From assembly GCA_033725935.1 (NCBI GenBank), contig MU867075.1, positions 496,001-560,000 on the forward strand: DNA of 64,000 bases. The letters run 5' to 3'. The translations under genes and the position numbers were made by a program. The notes below the pieces were generated by a model. That model saw nothing but the letters and a program-made list of their open reading frames with translations. It ran no database searches and was not told where the DNA came from. The stretch comes from Cladorrhinum sp. PSN259. Its lineage: Eukaryota; Ascomycota; Sordariomycetes; Sordariales; Podosporaceae. Shown here piece by piece: positions 34,870 to 44,890 of the stretch; within the stretch, counting starts at the first letter, position 1; the number at the start of each line of letters is the position of its first letter.

Positions 34870-36720
34870 CTAAAGACCGTAACTCTCCCTGATAGCTTCT
34901 CCAAAACGTCTTATGGCTTCAGTCATGTTCTCTGGAGTGGCAGCAGCAAATGTAGCCCGGAAGAAGAGACCAGTAGGTTGCTTGTCCTGCTCGGCACGGA
35001 ACCATGATCCGCGAGCAACCAGCACGCCCTTTTCTATGCAGCTGTTGAATATTTCCTCTTCCACATCGAGGATGCTCTTGGTAGAGGCATTGGGGTGTAG
35101 CTGGTGGTCAAGGTTGACCCAGAACTGTTATTGTTTCCTGGTTAGCAGCATTTTCACCATAATTAAGTAGGAGAGAAAAAACTCACAAACATGCCGGCCT
35201 TGGGCGAACTCCAACTCGCAACCTCCTTCGGCAAATGCTTCTCACAAGCCGCCAGCAAGGTATCCCTCCTCTGCGTATACTCCATCCTCAAATTCAACAA
35301 CCACTTCAGGTAACCCTCATGTCCCCATTTCTCATCCAGCAGCTTATGCAAAATAACCTGCGAGAACCCGCTTGGCCCCTGGTTAGCCACCTCAGCATGC
35401 CGGATATACCTCTCCACCACCTGCGCCGACGCAGTGATCCATCCCAGCCTCGAACCAGGCACCACACACTTTGAGAACGAATCCATCCTCAACACCCGTC
35501 CATCAACATCCATGCTCAGCAAACTAGGAATCAACCCGTCCAAGAACTCATCCACATCCCTCGGTACCGTCTTTTCCTTATCCTGCATCTGCAAGAAATA
35601 GTACGGCTCATCCTCAACAATAAACACATCATGCTTCTGCGCGACGGCGTACACGTCCCTCCGTCTCTGCTCGCTCTGCGTAGCGCCGGTCGGGTTCTGT
35701 CCAGACGGGACGGTATACAAAACATGCGGTTTTCTCTTCCCATCCCTCTCAGCGGGATTCCAGCTGCTCAAAATCTCGTCGATGCTGCCTGGTAATATCC
35801 CTTCCTCGTCCATTCTGACGCCCACAACTTTGACCCCCAAGGGACCGGCAGTCTCGAGCGCAGTGCTGAAGGAGAATTCCTCGGTGAGGAGGGAGTCTCC
35901 GCGGTCCTTATCGCAGAGCATGCGAAGGGTCTGTTCCAGCGCCCCCGTGCTGCCGACCGTGAGGCAGGTCTTCCAGTCCGCGTAGGGAGGCGAGTGGACG
36001 ATCTCTGTGTGTTCGGTTACGAAGCGCATCATCTGGGCGGAACCGTGCGCTTGGGCGTAGTTGAGACCGATGGAGAGGTCGTACTCTGAGTTGGTGTTTC
36101 CCAGTGAGGCGTCATACTTGTTTATGGTGACGGTTTCTGTTGGGGAGGACTCTGAGAAGTTTGGTGAGATGGGTACTTCCATTGAGAGTGATGAAAAGGG
36201 GAAGTACTCGGGGCAGGGGAGACCGCCGCCAAGAGAGATGATGCCGGGTGTTTTGAGGAACCGAGCAGCTGCCTTGAGCTTGCATGGCTCGCGGCAGATG
36301 GCTTCTGCCGAGAGGTGGTTGTGATCCCATCTTTTGGCGTTTGGCTTCCCGACTGACTGTTGGGGAGGACATATGTATTAGACAAGGCACAAGAAAAGGG
36401 TAACAAGGGGGGTTTTATCTCACGGGTGCCTTGAACATATCAGCATCACAAGCCGCAGCCGTTGGAGCAAACAACCGTCCGGCTTTAGCCCGTCTCTCTC
36501 GAATATCATTGATGGTGATACGTTGCCTAGGGCTCACGGGCGGTACGGGCTCAGCCTCGGGGAGCCTGGCTGCTGTTGCCAATGCCTCAGAGCTATCCTT
36601 TGATTTGGAGTGAAAGTAGCATTGGGATGATCGGTTAAGTTCCCACCTCCGAACCGGACCGGGGAAGGTGGCCGAGCCCCGGAGGACGGCGCCGCTCCGA
36701 GTTCCGAGTGTTCTCCACAT
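34870..36720 (-). CDS. PLP-dependent class I/II aminotransferase (ARO8/AAT-II-like), probably mitochondrial
   Basis: Three exons (36720-36424, 36356-35187, 35124-34870), all joined in phase 0, give 573 residues. The fold-type I core is clear: ISLGGGLPCPEYFP entry, TVGSTGALEQTLRML, VPSGQNPTGATQS, VEDEPYYFLQ, and the PLP lysine in DSFSKCVVPGSRLGW (about Lys395). The C-terminal FFRATFAAATPENMTEAIRRFGE closes the small domain. This layout fits aromatic amino acid or alpha-aminoadipate aminotransferases, which act in Phe/Tyr, Trp/kynurenine or lysine metabolism. The first about 45 residues (MWRTLGTRSGAVLRGSATFP onward) are Arg/Ser-rich without acids, suggesting mitochondrial import. The sequence DIRERRAKAGRL just before the core is commonly seen in ARO8-type proteins. 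Exact amino-acid specificity cannot be read from the sequence. Confidence 0.88.
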
Positions 36721-37672
36721 ATCGCTCCGGAACAGGAAATTATCATGGAGTGGCAAGAGACCAATAATGCTGAATGAAACAATCAAACAAATGATTCGAA
36801 TTCACAGCTGATGCAAGTTATCAAGAGTTGAAGAGAAAGTAAAATGACAAGACTATCAAGATAGATAAAGGAGTCCGTTCAATGGCACGCTGGCGGGATC
36901 CCGCCCCGAAGATAACCGGTGTTAGCCAATGCGAACAAGGGAGTCTGCTTACACTAGCCAGTATCTAGTATCTAATACACAATGAGAAACGCCCTTGTGA
37001 CTACAGTCCCAGGTTTCACATAACAGACTTGGCGGTGTCTTTGGCGTTGGTCTTGTCCACTGTCTAGTTGTCATTAGACTTGCCTTCCGAATGCAGTTAG
37101 ATGGGAGTGCCAGTGGCTGTTACCCGATCATGAACGGTTTAATGTTTACGAGTTGTCGGGACAAAACTTACATATCAAAAGCATCAACATCAGTTTCTTC
37201 CACTTATCAGTCTGTAGCTGATTTAATGTTGTACGGTACCTGACCTGATATGGCTGGCTTGATGGGAATTGGGAGGAGGTTGAGGTTGGTCCCACCTGAG
37301 TGGTCGGAAGCGGGGCCTACCCCCCCCCCCCCCCCTCGCAGTGTCCAAATCCCCCACCAAAGCGGGCAATTCCAGCCCACCAGCACAAAAGGCGTCAATC
37401 CCAGGCCAAAGCCCCATCTGGTCCATATCAGCCACTCCCAGTGCAGTTGTTTGCGCCAATCGCCTTCCACATATCGTACTCCCATCCCGTCGCTACGCGT
37501 TTGCGCAACTGGCCCTGAGATACATTTTTCATTGTCGATTTGAAATATAGCGCGAGGAAACCCCTTTGCTCGCGAGAGAAGGGCGGTCTGAGCAGCCTTC
37601 GACTTCTGGCTCCCTCCGACGAACACTGAGATAAAAACAAACGGCGAAGGAGTTGACGGGACGACGACAATC
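36721..37672. other. divergent intergenic region, aminotransferase / CK2 beta
   Basis: 952 bp containing both promoters. A C16 run lies at 37320-37335. No convincing gene: open frames at 37207-37674 on both strands overlap each other. Confidence 0.5.
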
Positions 37673-38617
37673 ATGGATGATTTTGTGAGCGAGTCTGATA
37701 GCGACTATACCAGCTACTGGCGGGACTGGGTACGCATCTGGCCCCCTTTTCCCTTCCTTCCTGCCTTTGGGTCATCCTGACTTACTGGTCCTTCTCAGTT
37801 CATATCGTCGCGCGGCAACGAATACTTTTGCGAGATTGACGAAGACTATCTGACGGACAGATTCAACCTGACAGGCCTCAACACAGAGGTTCAGTATTAC
37901 CAGTATGCCCTCGACCTGATCACCGACGTGTTCGATCTCGACTGCGACGATGAAATGCGGGAGACCATAGAAAAATCCGCCAGGAACCTGTATGGTCTCG
38001 TGCACGCCCGTTATATCGTCACCACAAGGGGCCTTTCAAAAATGGTTTGTTTACCTTCCGGCTTCCCCCTCCGTATCCTCTCGCTAACCAAACAATCTTT
38101 CACAAAGCTCGAAAAGTATAAGAAGTGCGACTTCGGCAAGTGTCCCCGCGTCATGTGCCACTCTCACCCCCTCCTGCCCATGGGCCTCTCCGATGTGCCC
38201 CACCACAAGCCCGTCAAGCTCTACTGCGCGCGCTGCGAGGACGTCTACAACCCCAAATCCACCAGGCACGCCCAGATCGACGGCGCTTTCTTCGGTACCT
38301 CCTTCCACAACATTCTCTTCCAGGCCTACCCGACTCTGGTCCCGGCCAAGAGCGCAGAGCGCTACGTCCCCCGCGTCTACGGATTCAAGGTGCACGCCGC
38401 CGCCGCTCTGGTGCGCTGGCAAAACAAGGAGCGCAACGACATGCGCAGGCGACTGAGAAAGATGGAGGTTGAGAGCGGATTCAAGGATCCCGAGGATGAT
38501 TTGGATATGGAGGAAGAGGAGGAGGAGGAGGAAGACGAGAATGAGAACACTGCAATGATCGAGTATAGGGGAGGACCATCAGCTTCCATTGATACGATCG
38601 GCGGTTCTGTGGCGTAA
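37673..38617 (+). CDS. ckb1: casein kinase 2 regulatory beta subunit
   Basis: Three exons (37673-37729, 37799-38044, 38108-38617) join in phase 0 and give 270 residues. CK2 beta dimerises through a zinc ribbon and organises the CK2 holoenzyme, choosing substrates for the catalytic alpha subunit in nucleus and cytoplasm. After an acidic start (MDDFVSESDSDYTSYWRDW) comes the hallmark FISSRGNEYFCEIDEDYLTDRFNLTGL. The zinc site is formed by KCPRVMC (Cys113, Cys118) and YCARC (Cys141, Cys144), the same 5-23-3 spacing as in animal CK2 beta. DGAFFGTSFHNILFQAYP and YVPRVYGFKVH complete the dimer and alpha-binding region. The C-terminus is extended by a run of Glu/Asp (EEEEEEEEDENEN). The first exon has only 19 codons; the start at 37673 is supported by that in-phase exon. 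Fungi often have two CK2 beta genes, so the paralogue number is uncertain. Confidence 0.95.
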
Positions 38618-38906
38618 TGTTTTCCAGGGAAGACGTACATGAAGATATTGTGGAACACATTGCATGGACTGGGTCTGAGAGGATAGGGTAGATTGTATCA
38701 GCGAGGTGTCTGTTTATTTTTATTTTACATGGGTTTTTGTGTTTTTTATGGCCAACTCCTCGGGACAAAATTCGCAAGGCTGGGGGGGATTGCACTTTCC
38801 GGGCGTTTTGAGAGGCATATTTGGGGATGGGAAAGGTTCAGGGGAAGGGGTCAGTGTTGGAAGATGTAACTGGAGTGAGGGAGACACAGAGAGATAGAGA
38901 GCAAGA

Positions 38907-38911
38907 GAGAG

Positions 38912-38982
<71 letters not shown>
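38907..38982 (+). repeat. (GA)n microsatellite
   Basis: More than 30 GA units, perfect from about 38915 to 38981, with imperfect GA-rich edges. It sits in the 3' flank of the CK2 beta gene on its sense strand. Confidence 0.95.
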
Positions 38983-39429
38983 AAGAGAGCGTTCATTTCT
39001 GGCAAAGAGGGGGAAATCGTCGACATGGGAGAGAGAAGCAAAGCGACAGGGCCAAGGTCATTAAAGCCTGCTTCCCTACATATTTGTTGGTTATGGAATA
39101 TCGATGGGCCTGTTGGTCAAGTCTCCGCAGTTCTCTCTAATGCTCGAGTTTTACAGCAAAATGATACTGGCTTTAGCGGTTGATGATGTTACAAAGGTAC
39201 CAATCACTAGATGAGGCACCGTGATATGGTAAAGTCTTGGTTTTTTTGGTCCAGTTCAGTCCAGCCTGTCTCTACTTCACATTCCTATTAAGAGATGACA
39301 AGATGAACTCAGTTTATGTATGATTACTACGGTCATATGGGGTTTTTTTTCCACAATGTGTGCTGGGTATTTTAAATGTTCTAGACGATACATGGAATAC
39401 CTACCCCCTTTGCCTTTTACTTTTCTAAG

Positions 39430-39466
<37 letters not shown>
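39430..39466 (+). repeat. (CA)n microsatellite
   Basis: About 17 CA units interrupted once near its start, in the 3' flank of the PAP2 gene, where it would read as (GT)n in the transcript. Confidence 0.95.
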
Positions 39467-39469
<3 letters not shown>

Positions 39470-39912
39470 AAGTCGACCACCGCTCAAAAAGGTACATCCA
39501 ATTGTATAGGTACTAGAAAGAGGACTGCCTGCCACCCCAGACGCCCATGATCCGAATAAGAGAAAGAAAAAAGAAAAAAGATACAATAAAACTACCATTA
39601 CCGGTACGTATACATGAGAGGGAATTTTTTTGGCTGTAAAGAAACAACAACACAAAATTCTGAAGTCCTGCTTTCGTCGGGAAAAAGAAATTCGAAAACC
39701 TGCGTGCGTGCCTATCGTATCCGCCATACAAAATAATGAAAAAAAGCCCAGTCAACCAACCAAACCAACCAAAAACGTAACGCAAAAAGCGCCTTTACAC
39801 AAAACAAACACACACAAAAAAGATCTTCTTTCATTCATCCCAGTAAAAAAAAAGCCACATGAAAAAGAAACAAATTCATTGTTGTCTTCTACTAAAGCAG
39901 CAGACAAGCTTC

Positions 39913-41516
39913 CTAGTTTTCCCTCTCCGTTCGAGAGACCCCAGAATATGCGGTATCCTCATCTCGGAGTTCTACACCCTGTCCCTTTCGAGCAGAAATT
40001 GGAGGCTCAGAAGGCCTGCTTTGCAGACCGCTACCTTGTCCATAAGACGGCCGAGAAGGATCTACGCCTAGAGCCTCCTCCTCATCGCCCGATCTGTACT
40101 GTCCACGAACGTGATCCGTCGCATAGCTGTAGCTACCCACGCCAGCCCAAAACGCCTTGTCGTGACTTCTTGGTCCCCAAGCCCAGCCGGCGCCGCGGGA
40201 GATAGGCAGGTGGTAATAGCGGAAGGAGAATGCGGCGCCAATAAGGCCGATAGCGTATCCAAACAAAATGTCGAATGCGTGATGTCTATAGTCCCACCAG
40301 CGGGAACCGGCAATGAAAACTGAAGCAAAGAACGGAATGACGGCAATGGCAAGGAGATACAGCGGAGGCGCCGCAGCCTGTCGGCGAGCCGCAGAAATCT
40401 TTTGGTTCTGCTTCGAGAGACCCTTGGCTGCCATGCCATACTCGGTGGGCGTGCCTGTCATCCCGGAATGGCTGCGCGTCGAGAGCTCGTAGGAATCGGG
40501 GCCGCTGACTTTTACGCTTGGAACGCGAGTCCTGGATGGGAAAGCAGCATAGGCCGAGGAGACGTCACCACCTTGGCCAGATGTGTTTGCGAGAAACGGA
40601 ACAGTAATCGCAAACTTGCTCGCAATGAAAAGGGAAAGGTAGACCAGGCCTGTGACGGTTTCAAGATAATTAGTACCCGACATTTAATTTTGCAGGGCCG
40701 TTTTCAGTTCCACATACCTGCTGACGCAGAGCTAGAGTGCCCACTCGGATAGCTTCTGAAGCCATCATCCAATAGAGCCTTGTCGGGATTCATGCAAATC
40801 TTCGGGCTCACAAGTTGTCCAACGTTGGCAAACACCCTGGTAGTATTCTTTTGAAATAAACCACCGATGATGTACTTGCCAACATTTTCAAGATCAGGCT
40901 GGCAGCGGGAGAGCAGATCCGGTCGCGGCTTTCCAAACAGGTTCTTCATTCCATTCGTGATGATCCAAGAGCAGCAAATCGAAAGAGCCAGACCCAGCCA
41001 GCCAGCATGTAACTCCCACAACTTGCGCTGCCATATTAACTTTTTTGGTGTTCCTTTAGGGACAGTTGCGCCGGGGACAAAGACGAGCGAGACGATGGCG
41101 ATGATGATGATCGGGAACAGAACACTGATTACTGCTGCCAACCATACTGGCACTGTTTCTTCGACGGTGAATGGGAAACTACATCGAAAGAAGAGATCTT
41201 GTCAGCCTTGACTGTCTTCAATTGGCAAGGCTGGAGGGGGGGGGGGTGGTAGAAGAACATACGCAATATTTCGGTCGTCAAGCGCGAATGGTCGTTTGTT
41301 TGGCGTTATATGCCCCAGAACATATCCAACCGCCCCGACAGCAGCGAGAATAACCCAATCGACAACATAAGATAATCCCACAACCCATGATAGTTTGCTC
41401 CTTCGAACGTTACCACCAGCGAGATCCAGGGTGTCCATGGTGTTGCGGGTGGGAAACGTCGTCGCAGGCGAAATGGATCGGGAATCGATAAGAGGGCGTA
41501 TCGAATCGTCAAGCAT
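39913..41516 (-). CDS. PAP2-family lipid phosphate phosphatase (DPP1/LPP-like)
   Basis: Three exons (41516-41263, 41178-40718, 40649-39913) give 483 residues. Members remove phosphate from phosphatidate, lysophosphatidate or diacylglycerol pyrophosphate in internal membranes. The catalytic motifs are complete: KNLFGKPRPD (Lys163, Arg170-Pro171), PSGH (229-232) and SRWWDYRHHAFD (Arg355, His361, Asp365). Hydrophobic helices flank them (VVDWVILAAVGAVGYVLG, VWLAAVISVLFPIIIIAIVSLVFV, GLALSICCSWIITN, YLLAIAVIPFFASVFI, IGLIGAAFSFRYY). The loop between the second and third motif is unusually long and polar, about 75 residues of Ser, Thr, Gly and Gln. The C-terminal about 90 residues are hydrophilic and acidic. 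The ATG at 41516 is preferred, since upstream sequence in the frame looks like leader; an ATG at 41438 is also possible. Which lipid is used is not visible. Confidence 0.9.
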
Positions 41517-44500
41517 CAGGAAGGACCAAAAGAGGTGAAAGGAGAAGAAAAAAAAGAGGGAGGTACGAGCGGAGGTTGAAAGAATGAATGAACGACACGC
41601 GGCGGTGGCAGTAGCAGCTCTAAGTGGCAAGTAGTGTAGCCGTGGATCGCTGCTGGTGAACACCCCGTTGGGCAGGCAGGGGTCGGCGAAAGAAAGCCAC
41701 AGCGCTATTGAAACGCCGCTCTCTTCGCAATTGGGGATTCTCAGCTGGGAGCGCCTTTTCTTCAACACTAAATAGGTAGTATTTTACTTCTGCTCTTACA
41801 ACCTGCAGTCCAAACGTGTGGTTGTTAGGAAGGAAACGAATGGAAATTAGAAAGGGAAGATGCGCAATCCACCAACAAGAAAATCCTTCCTCACCAAATA
41901 AGGTAAACCAGAGGAGAAACAGAGTCGATTTTGAGCGGGATCTTGGTAATTATTAGGGGCCCGTTGGGTTACAACCTGGAGGAGTAGCCGCTCAAGGTCC
42001 CCGGGAATGCGAGGCCAAGCCTGAAAGAGCAGCACCAACGTCCTCCTGTTGCCGCTGTGCTGAGCAGTTGGAAGAGGCTCAGCCACAAAGGGGGTCCGAG
42101 ACGACAAGCATCTGAGTGGTTCCAGGTGGGAGAGCCAAGACGGATCGACGGTGAAAAGAGGGTCCAACGTTGCTCAAATCCGTGTGTCAAAGGGAAATGG
42201 AATGGCTTGGAGAAAATGAAACACCTGTAGAAAATTACTGTTCGTATGCAGTTGGAAGTGTACAAGAGGACAAATAATGTTTCGGCCACAAAAGTCGAAA
42301 GAGAATAAAAACAAGAGGCCTGCCTCCCATATTTCTTATTAAAAAAAAATCGAAACGCAAAGGTTCCCTGTCTGATGCACACCTCCAGAATCCAGACCGA
42401 CTTCAGACGAAAAGAGGAACCACTGAATGGAGAGCTGAAATGCAGGTTGCAAGCCCCATTCCTAGGTCCATCGAAATGGAGGCGGGGTCGCAGGGCGCTC
42501 GGCAGTCATTCCGGGGCGTCTCACCGTGTGTCTCCAGTGGGTGACCCCGTTTTATTCCCCCCCTCATCCTCAGCCTCGACAAGCCGCACAGCTTACGAGG
42601 CAGATAGGCCCAGATGGTATTTGAATAAGACTTTCCTCGTGTCAAATGCCCCAATCGCATCCGGCTCAAACTTACTTTATCCATAGTCCTGACTGGAAGC
42701 TCGTCTGTTGTTGGGAAGAGAGAGAGTCCCGCGATACTACGATAATGTTCCCTCCTGTGGTACATCTCACGCCAAAGCCGTTCTAGTACCAACCAGGAAC
42801 CAAAGTGATTGTATGAAGTAAAAATGAACATAAGGGGAAATATGTTGTATTTGGTTGATACGTTCTCATTTTGTAGCTCCTCAAATGGTTATTTCGAGAT
42901 TTGGTATTGCGTTCTAGAAAGCATCTAATGTCGCTTGTTTTGGAAGAGTTTCCTGGGTTAGGGTTAGGTATGTCAGCTAAACTGTAATGTGACGGGGTGT
43001 CAGAGTATGTGGACGCTCACTTTGGAAATGCTCGCATGAGCTGCCCAAGATGGCATATGTGTATTTCGCATGACAAGCCATCTTAGGTAGCTGAAAGTCA
43101 CTGTTTTAAGAAATCTGACGCTTCTTGGTTGGACGTTTTGGTTCAAATATTCCATGTGGATAGTGGGCGCGCCGCGCAGGTTGCCGGGACATTTAAGATG
43201 GCAAATACCAAAATGCCCAAGGCTTATACATCCGCATCTGTATTAATTTGTGGTCGATCTTGTAGGGCACCTGAGAAGTCGTTTCCTGCGCTGTCGCTAT
43301 TTACCGGACGCAGAAAGCTTGAAACTGCTCTATACTTTGGTCGCATAGCTCCGGATAGCGTAGATCTCAAGAGTATGTTAGTGTGTCGAAACTATCCCCG
43401 CAGCCAATGGCCGGAAGTGCGCTTGTAATATTATTGTGGTATAAGAGATTACTGTCGGCTTCGATGGGGTGGTGTTCTAGGCTGTTGCTGGAGCTCGATA
43501 TCCCACCGATCGGTCGACGCTCACTACATCCGAGATTCAACGATTTTGGGTATTTCGCATCAGATGGTTCTTGACAGAGACAGCCACACCAGGGTGGCTA
43601 TATGACTTGGCCCAAGCGTAGGGAACGAACCAGCGGATTAAATAATTGTTAGAGGCCCAACAAGGCCGATTTGAGGGTTTCCTCAGACAACCCACAATAG
43701 AAGAACCCTGCGTCTGACGCTTTCTGCGCCCACACCGGATGTGCTCTTACAGTTCTCAACCAACTGTCCTGGTGCTCTAGGTGTGGCTTGAGTTGCTGTG
43801 GCTGATGGTGCTACGTCAGAGTTCAGTTTGAGTGGATTTTACGTTAAAGCCACATTTTCCCACCTCAAATCGCGAAAAACGCGGCAGAGCCCCTGCTCTT
43901 TGGTTCGGGGCCGTTGCTCACCAATACACCCAATCAGAGAGCCGTTGCCCCGTCGTTGCTTCTGTTGATGTGGGCCCCATCAATGTAAGTGGATCTTGGA
44001 TGGCGCTCCTCAACCGCGTGTCCCTGGTGGTGCCATGTACCTTCTGGTTTTGTGAAAACACGATCCGAGTCTCCGCTACCTCGCGACTGCCAAATCCCAT
44101 CAAAGTGCTGCACTTTCGACCGCTTCCTCTCAGAAGCACCAAACTGAATTCCCGGGAGAATTCAAGCTCGTTGCGAAAATTCTCAATATTTCCCACATCA
44201 TTTTGAGTTTTTCTTTCCACCTTGATTCTAGGACCAACACGGTATCGGCGGGGAAGCCACGGCGTCGCGCATCACCAAGAAATCTCGGTCACGCTCAACG
44301 CGCTAGTACCAGGTACTTATCCCTAGCACGGCACGTCTGATTTGATACTTCCCTGTCCCACACACGTCTTTACTCCTCCCTGCTCCTTGAACCGCGAGCC
44401 CTCGAACTCCATCAACCTCCACTAATACTTATTAAAAACAAGAGAGCTCTTCTGCACGTTAAACATCCTTCCCCTCAGATTTCGACGACCACCTCTCCAC

Positions 44501-44890
44501 CCGACCAGCACCCGCCTCGACCATCAATAACCGGCAAGCTGTCGTCGCGAACAATTTGATCGGAACACTCTCTCGACATCGCAGAGAGTCACCGCCAACG
44601 CGTGCCTCACCTTGGCCTCGACCCGACATCACATCGACAGCAATTGCCCTCGGCAAGTTGCGCGTTTTCGACCCTACCTTAGGCATATCAGTCACTCTGA
44701 CACGTCTCTATTTACTGGTTGTCTGGTTACCGTAGCATCTTCGGTGAGTCCTCACTCTCTGTTTACACCTGGTGCCTCTCCATACTACCTTGTTTCATCG
44801 CGTTATTTTATCCATGCATATATAATCCGTAGTTGCATCGCTTCCATCCACCTCTTCCCCTCCTCATTGCCCTTGCCTCGACGCGTCAAA
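41517..44890. other. divergent intergenic region, PAP2 / cyclin B
   Basis: 3.4 kb between two start codons facing away from each other. No reading frame looks conserved. It contains a short TTAGGG-type repeat at 42955-42968 and a pyrimidine-rich leader (about 44330-44890) before the cyclin gene. The leader has possible splice sites (GTGAGT at 44744) and a very short upstream ORF at 44814-44825. Confidence 0.55.
42955..42968 (+). repeat. short telomere-like repeat (GGGTTAGGGTTAGG)
   Basis: Two TTAGG(G) units with flanking GGG in intergenic DNA. Fungal telomeres of this group are TTAGGG, but two units are also expected by chance in a large genome and can be a binding site for telomere-repeat-binding factors. 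Confidence 0.5.

Larger units (their letters stand above)
38618..39912. other. convergent 3' region with microsatellites, CK2 beta / PAP2
   Basis: 1.3 kb between two stop codons facing each other. It contains a long (GA)n and a (CA)n tract plus T/A runs. Apparent frames (for example 38821-39183) are translations of the repeats. Confidence 0.6.

Noticed and set aside
28465..36720. GH20, P450 and aminotransferase as a secondary-metabolite cluster
   Set aside because: No polyketide synthase, peptide synthetase, terpene synthase or cluster regulator is present; each gene has an ordinary independent role.
38881..39041. Reading frames of repeated Arg-Glu or Leu-Ser in the GA microsatellite
   Set aside because: They are translations of a dinucleotide repeat, not genes.
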